Shown: positions 15,539 through 23,192, counted from the first letter of the stretch. The stretch is 31,043 nt of DNA from an uncultured Victivallales bacterium (GCA_934661375.1 CAKUJH010000037.1:1-31043); one strand, 5' to 3'. The notes: generated by a model from the sequence alone, not told the origin. Made by a program: numbers and translations.

Positions 15539-17899
15539 TCAGTCGAGCCGGACAATCACAATCCGGTCGCAGTAGACCACATTCTTTTTGCCGGCGTCTT
15601 CCGGATAGAATGCGGGTCCTTCAAATTTCAGCGAAGCATAAGCATCCGCGTTGTTGAACGCGCCCATGGTATAGGCTTCGCCCACGGGTGTCTTGAAATC
15701 CCACCAGTCGCTGACTCCCATCCGGAAAACACAGTTGGGTGAGAGCTGGATACGTCCGAGTCTGTAGAATTTGAATTTGCCGCGCGGTCCCAGCGCTTCT
15801 TTGGTCACGCCGCCGATATGCTGACGGTATTTTTTGTTGTATATATCTTCAAAATCCGCATAGAACGGCAGTTTTTTCGGTTCCGGACGGCTGAATACCG
15901 CACTCCACCCGAATGCAGCGTCCGCATCCTTGACATAGCTGCTGCCATTGACTTTCGGAATAGACACAAACAGCATTTTCGGGTCTGTTTTTCCGAAAAT
16001 TTCCTGCGGCAGCGGTTTTGCTCCCGGTATATTGGTCAGCCGCAGCGGAAGCAGACGGTCCTGCAGAATGTTGAGCCATTCCTTCTTTCTGCCGCTGAAT
16101 GTGGTGAACAAAGTATTCACAGCTTTCTGATAAGAGTCAACCAGCCGTTTTTCGATCAGATCGTAAGGAACGCGGAAATCCGTTTGTGCCAGCTTCGCAT
16201 AATTCTGAAGCAGAGCAAGATCCAGATTCACCCGGACACGCTGAACACTGAACAGTTCACGCGGACTGTCCTTGACCAGCGTCTCCATCTGATCGAACCA
16301 GCGGTTCCAGCGGATCAGACGTTCCGGCGTCAGATAAGTGAAACAGCTCCAGCCGGGATCCCAGGTCATTTCCAGCGGTTCGTTTTTCCGGATGTCTTCC
16401 AGTTCGAGCCAGTATTTTTTCATCAGCGGCGCGGCTTTGCCGTATTCGAACGAGATAAATTCATCCGCCATCTCTTTCCAGGGCAGATTCACGTCCTGGA
16501 ACAGCTGAAGCGCAAGCCAGCTCTGCATTTCGGAGAATCCGATCATTTCCGGAACACCGACATTGTGTTCCCAGACCATTCCCTTCACTCCGGCTTTCTT
16601 CATGAGCCGGATGTCGCTGACCATCCGTTCCACATTGCCGAAGGGCGGATTGATATTGCGGGTATAGGGATTGGGATAATACCAGACCAGCACCTTGCCG
16701 GTGATGCTGCACCATTTCTTGAGGTCCTCATATGTTTCCCGGTTGTCCGGATGATTCCAGTCATAAGCGAAATTATCATCAATCGGGGCAAACACCGGCA
16801 TAAAATTTTCCGGGAAACGGATATTTTCCGGCGGCTTCTGGGTCTGACCCTTCCGGTAAATCAGAGTCGTGATATATTTGCCGGGATATTTTTTCGCGGC
16901 AATCGGACAGAATTCCATGAAGAAATCGAAAAGCGGACCGCCGATGGCGCCGTATTTCTTTTCGAGAGCAAGGCAGTCCGGGCACCAGCAGAAACGGTCC
17001 GGAGTGTCATTGGCGCTGACGTCGAAAGAGTTCATGTCCGGATTCCGTTTCATGTTTTCCAGAATGCGTTCCGCCAGCAGTTTGCGCAAACCGGGATTGC
17101 TCATGCAGTATTGACGTCCCTGCTGCCGTTTGCCTTTGCTGTTCATGGTGAAATATTCCGGATGCTCCTTCCACAGATTCTGTTCCGGATATTCTTTCCG
17201 TATCCAGCTGTAAGTCGAAGCCTTGCTGTTGACGGGAATATACCTCGGCAGAGAATGTCCCAGCGGAGACAACGCCTGAAAATCATCCGGAGCGGACTGA
17301 ATGCCCCTCTGCTGGAAGTAAGGAGAAACTCCGTTGTTCTGTCCGTTGCGGTACAGGAAATATGTGGAATGCGGATGATTGAAAAGCCAGTACATGGTTG
17401 TGCGGCGGACCTCAAAATCAAATTTGGTCCGGCGGTTCAAATCCTGAATCTGCAGTTTTCCGGTCTTCGGGATTTTCACGCCGCCGCGGGCGTCAAAGAA
17501 ACGGATGCCAAGCTCTTTCTGCAGGAAATCATAAACGGCATAACGCGCTCCGTTCAAACCTTTTCCGAAAAGGAAAAGATCTGTTCCGCGCGTCATGACA
17601 CAATGTTCCTGATCCGCCAACGTATTCATCTGAAAATCAGCCGGGGAAATTCCCAGATAAATGCGCTTCCCTGTCGGCTGAACCGATTGTTTCACCGTGC
17701 GGAAATCCGCACCGGTCGCCGATTTCAGATGTGTCTGCAATTCCCTGATCACCAGCGAATCGCCGGTTTTCAGCTGATCCGGAATCACGATACTGTAATC
17801 GGTTTTTCCCTGATCCGCCAGAATCAGAGTTTCCGCCTGCACCGCCATCGACAGCAGAGCTGCCGCCATCCATAAACTTTTTCTGATGAACATATTCAC
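15539..17899 (-). CDS. Secreted DUF4838 protein, glycoside-hydrolase-like
   Basis: A 786-residue exported protein. Residues 1-22 are a signal peptide (LWMAAALLSMAVQAE). Residues about 24-150 resemble the N-terminal domain of alpha-glucuronidases and related glycosidases (ELQTHLKSATGADF, ending AVYDFLQKELGIRF). Residues about 230-520 resemble the DUF4838 TIM-barrel-like domain (SANDTPDRFCWCPDCLALE, YITTLIYRKGQ, VLVWYYPNPY). A C-terminal beta-rich domain follows. DUF4838 proteins are common beside carbohydrate genes; the exact reaction is not known. The best start is GTG at 17899, seven bases after GGAGG and overlapping the pseudopilin stop (GTGA). ATG at 17893 is the alternative but is too far from the ribosome site. 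It forms an operon with the pseudopilin gene and is probably repressed by the divergent LacI protein. Confidence 0.85.
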   Translation of the reverse strand: MNMFIRKSLWMAAALLSMAVQAETLILADQGKTDYSIVIPDQLKTGDSLVIRELQTHLKSATGADFRTVKQSVQPTGKRIYLGISPADFQMNTLADQEHCVMTRGTDLFLFGKGLNGARYAVYDFLQKELGIRFFDARGGVKIPKTGKLQIQDLNRRTKFDFEVRRTTMYWLFNHPHSTYFLYRNGQNNGVSPYFQQRGIQSAPDDFQALSPLGHSLPRYIPVNSKASTYSWIRKEYPEQNLWKEHPEYFTMNSKGKRQQGRQYCMSNPGLRKLLAERILENMKRNPDMNSFDVSANDTPDRFCWCPDCLALEKKYGAIGGPLFDFFMEFCPIAAKKYPGKYITTLIYRKGQTQKPPENIRFPENFMPVFAPIDDNFAYDWNHPDNRETYEDLKKWCSITGKVLVWYYPNPYTRNINPPFGNVERMVSDIRLMKKAGVKGMVWEHNVGVPEMIGFSEMQSWLALQLFQDVNLPWKEMADEFISFEYGKAAPLMKKYWLELEDIRKNEPLEMTWDPGWSCFTYLTPERLIRWNRWFDQMETLVKDSPRELFSVQRVRVNLDLALLQNYAKLAQTDFRVPYDLIEKRLVDSYQKAVNTLFTTFSGRKKEWLNILQDRLLPLRLTNIPGAKPLPQEIFGKTDPKMLFVSIPKVNGSSYVKDADAAFGWSAVFSRPEPKKLPFYADFEDIYNKKYRQHIGGVTKEALGPRGKFKFYRLGRIQLSPNCVFRMGVSDWWDFKTPVGEAYTMGAFNNADAYASLKFEGPAFYPEDAGKKNVVYCDRIVIVRLD

Positions 17900-18642
17900 T
17901 CAAACACCTCCTCTGCTGCGGAGCCCTTGATTCCCACGTTCCACAAATCATTTTTGCAGCAGCTGGAATGCCGCCAGCGTGAATTGACGGCATTGGCGCT
18001 GCCGTTCATGAACACGGCATTCATTCCGCCCCGGTGCGCCCGGTGGATCCCGATGTCGTATGAACCGCCCGAATCCAGGGCTGTTTTGGTGACGGCAGGC
18101 GGGTCGTCGACTTTGCCATGGGTATCGCCGTAATATTTCCAGGAATCGCCGAAAACCATGGTTTTCTCCGTATAGCGTTTTGACTGACCGAGTTTATACA
18201 GCGGAACGGCGGCGGAGCAGATGCCGGACAGATAATTGGCGATGGACGGAATGGTGAATCCTTTGTTCATGCCGTAGCTCATCACATTTATTTTGACATT
18301 GGCATAAACCATATTCTTGTAACTGTCGCTGGGGCATTCAAATAATTTTTTCTGTGCGGGCGTAACCTGCGCGGCGGTCTTGTCGTTGTAATAATCGGTC
18401 AGGATGCGTTCCCACCACCATTTGCCGAACCCGATTTCGCCGTAATAAAAAGTCAACACGCATTCGCGGTTGTCATTGCCGTACATGAACCAGTAATTGT
18501 AGAGCTGCCGGGTTTTGCTCAAACAGGAAATGGCACGCGCTTTTTCCCTCGCCGAATTCAACGCCGGCAGCAGCATTGCCGCCAGAATCGCAATGATTGC
18601 GATCACGATAAGGAGTTCTATCAAGGTAAAATTGTGTCGCAT
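17896..18642 (-). CDS. Type II pseudopilin-like protein with H-X9-NG variant
   Basis: A 248-residue protein beginning MRHNFTLIELLIVIAIIAIL, a class III prepilin signal with a very short leader and the hydrophobic N-terminal helix. The C-terminal motif is HRGGMNAVFMNG, i.e. H-X9-NG, where the usual aspartate of the H-X9-DG family is asparagine. It is paralogous to the protein at 4899-5702 and holds the same position ahead of a secreted glycosidase-like protein. Its ATG (18642) is preceded by AAAGGATATT. The 20 bases around this start (18637-18656) are exactly complementary to a segment of the repeat in its own leader. The stop overlaps the next gene's GTG. It is transcribed from the promoter at 18919-18892 with a leader of about 240 bases. 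Confidence 0.88.
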   Translation of the reverse strand: MRHNFTLIELLIVIAIIAILAAMLLPALNSAREKARAISCLSKTRQLYNYWFMYGNDNRECVLTFYYGEIGFGKWWWERILTDYYNDKTAAQVTPAQKKLFECPSDSYKNMVYANVKINVMSYGMNKGFTIPSIANYLSGICSAAVPLYKLGQSKRYTEKTMVFGDSWKYYGDTHGKVDDPPAVTKTALDSGGSYDIGIHRAHRGGMNAVFMNGSANAVNSRWRHSSCCKNDLWNVGIKGSAAEEVFE

Positions 18643-18766
18643 AATATCCTTTATGTAAAATGCGAAACGGGAAAATAAACAGGAAAAGCAGAAAAATTAA
18701 AAAGAAGGAGAAGGAAAAATGAGGAAAATCAGCTGTAAAAGGTTAAACATAAAGGATATTATGCGA
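18637..18766 (-). promoter_or_regulatory. Long inverted repeat that can mask the pseudopilin ribosome site
   Basis: In the minus-strand mRNA, the segment from 18766 to 18747 (inside the 90-bp repeat) is a perfect 20-nt complement of 18656-18637, which reads ACATAAAGGATATTATGCGA and contains the Shine-Dalgarno AAAGGA and the AUG of the pseudopilin gene. The arms are 90 bases apart. If the helix forms, translation of the pseudopilin and the coupled DUF4838 gene would be blocked. The pairing is seen; a regulatory role is inference. Confidence 0.5.
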
Positions 18767-18779
18767 AGCGGACTTGCCG
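18690..18779. repeat. 90-bp perfect direct repeat, copy 2
   Basis: Identical to bases 1-90. It sits in the leader of the second cassette, between the pseudopilin start and the divergent promoters. The base to the left differs from anything testable at copy 1 because the window begins there. On its right the similarity to copy 1 continues, but only at about four in five bases and after a 36-base deletion between two TGCCG direct repeats. Confidence 0.95.
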
Positions 18780-18847
18780 ATTTTCCGTTTATGAACAGTT
18801 TGTTTCATTCCGCTCAGAATGAAAATGATTGCCTGTCTGGCTGCTCT
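18780..18847 (-). pseudogene. Decayed 3' stump of a paralogous GH-like gene
   Basis: Aligned by hand, 18781-18834 matches 127-180 at about 43 of 54 positions. That covers the last codons, stop and first downstream bases of the 1314-residue gene. The codons for GNHF are still recognisable on the minus strand. A one-base insertion then shifts the frame, and the TAA stop has become CAA. Homology fades by about 18847, just before the operator and promoter of the second cassette. It is a remnant of a duplicated cassette end, not a gene. Confidence 0.7.
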
Positions 18848-18862
18848 TCCTTTCCATTATAA

Positions 18863-18878
18863 CAATTAACGTTAATGT
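18863..18878. promoter_or_regulatory. LacI-type operator O1
   Basis: CAATTAACGTTAATGT contains the perfect 12-bp palindrome ATTAACGTTAAT with the central CG typical of LacI-family sites. It lies about +8 to +23 from the predicted start of the minus-strand operon, a classic repressor position. Its centre is 91 bases from that of O2. Confidence 0.75.
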
Positions 18879-18891
18879 GAACTGTTCTACT

Positions 18892-18919
18892 ATTATAATC
18901 AAAAAACAGAGATTGTCAA
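18892..18919 (-). promoter_or_regulatory. Promoter of the pseudopilin-DUF4838 operon
   Basis: On the minus strand TTGACA (18919-18914) and TATAAT (18897-18892) are consensus boxes 16 bases apart. The -35 flank CCTATTGACA and a preceding run of T on the minus strand match the gntR promoter at 6938-6965. The promoter is back to back with the lacI promoter. Confidence 0.8.
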
Positions 18920-18950
18920 TAGGAAATCTGAAAAAAATTTCAATAATTTC

Positions 18951-18978
18951 TTGACATTAACGATAATGTTGCTATATT
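18951..18978 (+). promoter_or_regulatory. Promoter of the lacI-type regulator gene
   Basis: TTGACA (18951-18956) and TATATT (18973-18978) are 16 bases apart, 27 bases before the ATG at 19005. Operator O2 fills the spacer, so the regulator should repress its own gene. Confidence 0.8.
18954..18969. promoter_or_regulatory. LacI-type operator O2
   Basis: ACATTAACGATAATGT is a 16-bp dyad with a single mismatch and a central CG. It shares the half-sites ATTAAC and TAATGT with O1. It overlaps the -35 box and spacer of the lacI promoter. Confidence 0.75.
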
Positions 18979-19004
18979 AAGGACAAAACAACCGGAGATG
19001 AAGT

Positions 19005-20009
19005 ATGGCGGTAAGACTGAAAGACATTGCGGAACTGATGGGAGTATCGGTCAACACTGTTTCCCGCGCACTGAAAGACAAACCCGACATCGGAGAAAAA
19101 ACCCGGCAGAGGATCAAGGAAGCCGCAGCTGCGCTGGGCTACCGTCCGGATCTGAATGCCCGCAGCCTGGTATTGCAGAAAACCTCCACCATCGGACTTG
19201 CCGTTACCGAAAGCGACAATCCCGTCCGCATGGAATTCTGTGAAAAACTCCGGCAGCGAGCGGAACGCGACGGCTACCGCATACTCACCACATCTCTTCG
19301 CTATAAATGGGATGCCGACAATATGGCGGCCGTGGAAGAACTGCTCGCCAGACGCGTAGACGGTCTGATCATCGGAGCGCTCTGGCAGGTTTCCGGAGAA
19401 TATGTACTGGGAAAACTGCTGCAGGACTGCAAATCGAACCGCATTCCGGTTGTGCTGTTCGGTCTGCCGGGAGAACTTGACGCGGACTGTGTGGAAATCG
19501 ACCTTGAGGAAAGCGCGTACCGTCTGACCCGCCATCTGATTGATAAAGGATACCGCGACATTGCGTTCGTGCTGAATACGGATAAAGACTACAAGTTCAC
19601 CGGCTACCGCCAGGCAATGCTGGAAGCGGGATTGAAGGAATATATCCGGCTGATACCGCTGCCCGCCTGCCGCATGGAACCGGCATACCATGCCATGAAC
19701 CGTTATCTGGATTCCGGCGGAAAACTGCCGCAGGCAATCATCGCGGGAAACGACCTCGGCGCACTGGGATTTCTGTCGGCACTGCGCGAACACGGAATCG
19801 ACGTCCCCGGACAATGTGCTGTTGCCGGTGTGGACAACATTGAATTCGGCAAGTTCTCCTGTCCGCCGCTCACCACCATCGGGTTCGACAACGGCGCCTG
19901 TGCGGAAGCTGTCTGGAATCTGATGCGGCAGCGTCTTACTCAAAAAGAAAACACACCTGCGGTTCAGATTGCTGTGCCGCAGACCTTGATACCACGACAA
20001 TCAACTTAA
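19005..20009 (+). CDS. LacI-family transcriptional regulator
   Basis: A 334-residue DNA-binding regulator. Residues 4-50 form the LacI helix-turn-helix and hinge (LKDIAELMGVSVNTVSRALK, then ALGYRPDLNARSL). Residues about 60-330 form the sugar-binding domain (STIGLAVTESDNP, VDGLIIGALW, FAG-like loop replaced by AGNDLGALGF, and VAGVDNIEFG). The ATG at 19005 follows CCGGAG. Two LacI-type operators in the upstream region suggest it represses itself and the divergent pseudopilin-DUF4838 operon. The beta-propeller gene follows 18 bases downstream in the same direction. The effector is unknown but is presumably a sugar released by the cassette's enzymes. Confidence 0.93.
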   Translation: MAVRLKDIAELMGVSVNTVSRALKDKPDIGEKTRQRIKEAAAALGYRPDLNARSLVLQKTSTIGLAVTESDNPVRMEFCEKLRQRAERDGYRILTTSLRYKWDADNMAAVEELLARRVDGLIIGALWQVSGEYVLGKLLQDCKSNRIPVVLFGLPGELDADCVEIDLEESAYRLTRHLIDKGYRDIAFVLNTDKDYKFTGYRQAMLEAGLKEYIRLIPLPACRMEPAYHAMNRYLDSGGKLPQAIIAGNDLGALGFLSALREHGIDVPGQCAVAGVDNIEFGKFSCPPLTTIGFDNGACAEAVWNLMRQRLTQKENTPAVQIAVPQTLIPRQST

Positions 20010-20027
20010 TAAAAGGAACTGTTCATC

Positions 20028-21203
20028 ATGATCGAAAAACATCATCTTCCAGTCCAAAGAATCACAGAAGGTCCGAAGCATCATTTCTTCGGATATTTCG
20101 ACAAATTTCCCTGGGACAAATCGGGGCGCTACATTCTTTCACAGGAAATCGGGTTCACCGCACGGCAGCCGGTTCCCGGCGAAAAAGCCGTTCTGGGCAT
20201 GATCGACCTGCAGGACAACAACAAATTCATCCCGCTGGCGGAAACCGACGCCTGGTGCTGGCAGCAGGGCTGCATGTTCCAATGGCTCAACGACGCCGAA
20301 ACCAAAGTGATTTACAACGACCGCGAAGGCGACCATTTCGTTGCCCGCATTCTGGACGTCAAAACCGGTGAAAAGCAGACCATCTGCCGCCCGATCTACT
20401 GTCTCAGCCCCGACGGCAAGTGGGCGCTCAGCCTCAATTTCTCCCGTCTGGACCGCGAACGTCCGGGATACGGCTATCCCGGCGCATTCGACAAAAATGA
20501 AAAAGTCAACTGTCCCGACGATGAAGGCGTCTGGCTGGTTGACCTCAAGAACAACACTTCGAAACTGGTGGTCAGCGTGGCGGAAGTTACCGACCTGTAT
20601 TACCGTTCGGATATGGAAAATACGCCCGGCTGGTTCAACCACATGCTGTTCAGCCCGGACAGCAAACGAATTGCGTTCTTCCACCGCTGGCGTCTGTGGA
20701 ACAAGGACGGCACGCCCGGCTGGCATGTTACACACATGTTTACAGCAGACCGCGACGGCTCGAACATCTGGCCGTTGAACCTGGAATACATGAGCAGTCA
20801 TTACACCTGGGTTTCCAACAGCCAGATCATCAATTTCTCCAACCGCTACACCCACGGCTGGCAGTATTACCTTTACACCGACCAGACCCATAAAACGGAA
20901 ATCATTGCCAAAGATGTGTTCCCCGGCGATGGACACTGTTCCTATTCTCCCGACGGCAAATGGATGCTGACCGACTCGTATCCGCTGGATGACAACTGCC
21001 GCAAACTGTTTCTGTATAATCTGGCGGAACAGAAAGCCTACGAAATCGGCAGTTTCTATTCCGATCCGTCCTACCCGGTTCCGACCCGGTGCGACCTGCA
21101 CCCGAACTGGTCCCGCGACGGACGGACTGTCTGCATCGACTCGATTCACGAAGGTTCGCGCCAGGTGTATCTGATTGACGTCAGTTCTCTGACGATGGCA
21201 TAA
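20028..21203 (+). CDS. Cytoplasmic TolB/WD40-like beta-propeller protein, function unknown
   Basis: A 391-residue protein without a signal peptide. It begins with a distinctive HHFFGYFDKFPWDKSGRYIL block and then shows repeated blade-like strands (SPDGKWALSLNF, FSPDSKRIAFFHRW, YSPDGKWMLTDSY, NWSRDGRTVCIDS). These repeats fit a six- to eight-bladed propeller of the TolB/PD40 or oligogalacturonate-lyase-like type. Similar propellers are common in Planctomycetota and Lentisphaerota carbohydrate loci, but I cannot identify catalytic residues. It is the second gene after lacI, with AAAGGA before the ATG and an intrinsic terminator behind. A role in processing a substrate linked to the DUF4838 cassette is possible but unproven. 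Confidence 0.75.
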   Translation: MIEKHHLPVQRITEGPKHHFFGYFDKFPWDKSGRYILSQEIGFTARQPVPGEKAVLGMIDLQDNNKFIPLAETDAWCWQQGCMFQWLNDAETKVIYNDREGDHFVARILDVKTGEKQTICRPIYCLSPDGKWALSLNFSRLDRERPGYGYPGAFDKNEKVNCPDDEGVWLVDLKNNTSKLVVSVAEVTDLYYRSDMENTPGWFNHMLFSPDSKRIAFFHRWRLWNKDGTPGWHVTHMFTADRDGSNIWPLNLEYMSSHYTWVSNSQIINFSNRYTHGWQYYLYTDQTHKTEIIAKDVFPGDGHCSYSPDGKWMLTDSYPLDDNCRKLFLYNLAEQKAYEIGSFYSDPSYPVPTRCDLHPNWSRDGRTVCIDSIHEGSRQVYLIDVSSLTMA

Positions 21204-21226
21204 TTCATTTCTGCCTTTTCCTTCTC

Positions 21227-21259
21227 CGCCGCGGCGGGATCTCCCTCCGCGGCGTTTTT
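21227..21259 (+). terminator. Intrinsic terminator after the lacI-propeller operon
   Basis: CGCCGCGG (21227-21234) pairs with CCGCGGCG (21247-21254). The loop contains a further GGGA/TCCC pairing, and TTTTT follows at 21255-21259. Confidence 0.9.
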
Positions 21260-21315
21260 CTGTCTGCACTTTCGCCGGCGGGACTATTGATTCGGCGTTT
21301 TCTTTCAACCGGAAC

Positions 21316-21343
21316 TTGAAATAAAGCAGTTACGGTGTAAATT
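21316..21343 (+). promoter_or_regulatory. Possible promoter of the methyltransferase gene
   Basis: TTGAAA (21316-21321) and TAAATT (21338-21343) are 16 bases apart, 41 bases before the ATG at 21385. Confidence 0.5.
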
Positions 21344-21384
21344 AAACGGCAATAAAACAACAACAGTTCCGGGAAAAGGGGATC

Positions 21385-21957
21385 ATGAAGAATACGATTC
21401 TGGCACAATTTTTGAGACGTCCGCTCACGACAGGAGCGATCTGCCCCAGTTCATTGAGTCTGGCGAAAATGCTGATAGCCGGAATCGGAATCGAAGATGC
21501 GGCATGTGTCGCGGAACTGGGGCCCGGCACCGGAGCCATTACGGGCAGCATTCTGAAAGCTATGCGGAAAGACAGCCGTTTTTTCGCAGTTGAACTGAAT
21601 CAGGAAGTCATTGCCGCTTTCCGGGAAAAATTCCCTGACGTTACTGTTTACAACGAAAGCGCAGCCAATCTGACGGAATTGCTCCGGAAAGAAAACATTG
21701 CCGCACTGGATGCCGTGATTTCCGGTCTGCCCTGGGCAATTTTTCCGGATCAGCTGCAGGATGACATTCTGTCGGCAGTTGTCCGTTCCCTCCATCCCGG
21801 CGGATATTTCACCACGTTTGCATATGTCCAGGGTGTGATTCTGCCGTGCGGACTGCATTTCCGCAAACGCCTGAACAAATATTTTTCATCTGTAAGCAAA
21901 TCGCCGGTGGTCTGGAAGAATTTCCCGCCGGCTTTTGTTTACCGCTGTCAGAAATGA
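21385..21957 (+). CDS. SAM-dependent methyltransferase, PmtA-like
   Basis: A 190-residue class I methyltransferase. The SAM-binding motif I is VAELGPGTGAITGSIL (about residues 41-57), followed by an acidic motif II end (FFAVELNQEV) and VISGLPWAIF as motif IV. The N-terminal FLRRPLTTGAICPSS segment and overall length resemble the phospholipid N-methyltransferase (PmtA/COG3963) group. These convert phosphatidylethanolamine towards phosphatidylcholine. rRNA-adenine-dimethylase-like enzymes share part of this pattern, so the substrate is tentative. It is monocistronic, with its own promoter and a hairpin behind. Confidence 0.8.
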   Translation: MKNTILAQFLRRPLTTGAICPSSLSLAKMLIAGIGIEDAACVAELGPGTGAITGSILKAMRKDSRFFAVELNQEVIAAFREKFPDVTVYNESAANLTELLRKENIAALDAVISGLPWAIFPDQLQDDILSAVVRSLHPGGYFTTFAYVQGVILPCGLHFRKRLNKYFSSVSKSPVVWKNFPPAFVYRCQK

Positions 21958-21980
21958 AATGCGGAAATCCGCGGACCGTG

Positions 21981-22004
21981 TGCGGAAAAATTCCGCAGAT
22001 TTTC
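21981..22004 (+). terminator. Probable terminator after the methyltransferase gene
   Basis: TGCGGAA (21981-21987) and TTCCGCA (21991-21997) form a 7-bp stem with a 3-base loop, followed by GATTTT. A smaller GCGGA/TCCGC hairpin precedes it at 21961-21972. Confidence 0.65.
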
Positions 22005-22014
22005 CGGCAGGAAG

Positions 22015-22042
22015 TTGAATAGTTGCCGAAAGATGCTATAGT
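22015..22042 (+). promoter_or_regulatory. Probable promoter of the sugar isomerase/epimerase gene
   Basis: TTGAAT (22015-22020) and TATAGT (22037-22042) are 16 bases apart, 58 bases before the ATG at 22101. Confidence 0.55.
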
Positions 22043-22100
22043 GTGATGTTTCAAGGCGGAATACGCCTGTTCAAAGCAATATAAAAAGGAGATCAACAAG

Positions 22101-22964
22101 ATGCTGAAAATCGGTTTAAGCTCTTACAGTCTTTCCCGCGCACCTGAAATGGACATTGTCAGCGCACTGCGCTTTGCCGCGGAAAACGGAGCGGAACACA
22201 TGGAAATCGTACCGGGTTCATTTGCCGAACTGAAGGACATGAAAGCTCCCGGTCTGGTTGAAAAAATCGTGACCACCGCCAAGGAATGCAATCTGGAACT
22301 CTCCAGCTATACGATCGGCGCAAATTTTGTCCAGCCGGATGCCGCAGCACTGAATGCGGAAATCGAACGGGTCAAAGGGGAAGTTGAAATTGCGGCGAAA
22401 CTGGGCGTTACCCGGATGCGTCATGACTGCGCCTGGCGTCCGCATGAAGAATGTTCTTACGCGAATTTCGAAAAAGAACTGGAAATTTTTGCGGACGCCT
22501 GCGGACAGATCGCGGACAAGGCGAAGCCCTACGGCATCACCACCAGCATTGAAAACCACGGCTTCTACGTGCAGGCAAGCGAACGCGTGCAGCGTCTGGT
22601 CCTGAAAGTCAACCGCGACAACTTCCGCACCACCATGGACGTCGGCAACTTCCTCTGCGTGGACGAAGATCCCGAATGCGCCGCCATGAACAACGTCGGC
22701 TTCGCTTCCATGGTTCACTTCAAAGACTTCCATATCCGCCGTGCGGTCTCCAATCCGGAAGGCTACATCAAAACCCTGCATGGACGGTTCATCCGCGGAG
22801 CAATCACCGGCGACGGCGATGTGAATCTGGCGGCAATCGTCAAGATTCTGAAAAATGCCGGTTACAGCGGCTTCCTGTCCATCGAATACGAGGGCTGGGA
22901 TGAATGCAAATCCGCCTGCATCCGCGCCATCAGGAATGTGAAGGAACTGGTTGCCAACAACTGA
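22101..22964 (+). CDS. Sugar phosphate isomerase/epimerase-family TIM-barrel protein
   Basis: A 287-residue protein of the xylose-isomerase-like TIM barrel superfamily (AP endonuclease 2 fold), which includes xylulose, tagatose and inosose epimerases, isomerases and dehydratases. Candidate metal ligands lie at the usual strand ends: SIENHGF (Glu), TTMDVGNF (Asp), VHFKDFH (His) and FLSIEYEGWD (Glu). There is no signal peptide, so it acts in the cytoplasm. A good ribosome site (AAGGAG) precedes the ATG. The gene stands alone between its own promoter and terminator. The sugar substrate cannot be read from the sequence. Confidence 0.87.
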   Translation: MLKIGLSSYSLSRAPEMDIVSALRFAAENGAEHMEIVPGSFAELKDMKAPGLVEKIVTTAKECNLELSSYTIGANFVQPDAAALNAEIERVKGEVEIAAKLGVTRMRHDCAWRPHEECSYANFEKELEIFADACGQIADKAKPYGITTSIENHGFYVQASERVQRLVLKVNRDNFRTTMDVGNFLCVDEDPECAAMNNVGFASMVHFKDFHIRRAVSNPEGYIKTLHGRFIRGAITGDGDVNLAAIVKILKNAGYSGFLSIEYEGWDECKSACIRAIRNVKELVANN

Positions 22965-23117
22965 GCGCGCAGTTCTGCCGATTTCTGAAACTCCGACAGC
23001 ACTGCCAAAAGTCTGCAGCGGGTAAAAACAATAGCTTTCCCATACATTGTTCACGCTCAAAACATAACTGCATTTTTATGAAATTTCTCGATTTTCGGAC
23101 TTTTGGCAGTCGCGTCT

Positions 23118-23144
23118 CTCCGGTACTATGCCGGAGTTTTTTTT
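23118..23144 (+). terminator. Intrinsic terminator
   Basis: CTCCGG (23118-23123) and CCGGAG (23131-23136) with a 7-base loop, followed by eight T at 23137-23144. It ends the isomerase transcript within the 287-base gap before the next gene. Confidence 0.85.
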
Positions 23145-23163
23145 ATTTTTTTAATTTATTGAT

Positions 23164-23192
23164 TTGCAAAACGATTTTTGACATGTTATATT
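23164..23192 (+). promoter_or_regulatory. Possible promoter of the repeat-protein gene
   Basis: TTGCAA (23164-23169) and TATATT (23187-23192) are 17 bases apart in a very A/T-rich stretch. A TTGACA at 23178-23183 lacks a well-placed -10 box. Confidence 0.4.

Noticed and set aside
18856..18881. Second minus-strand promoter candidate with TATAAT at 18861-18856 and TTCACA upstream
   Set aside because: The spacer is only 14 bases and the -35 is poor. The promoter at 18919-18892 is consensus and places O1 in a standard repressor position.
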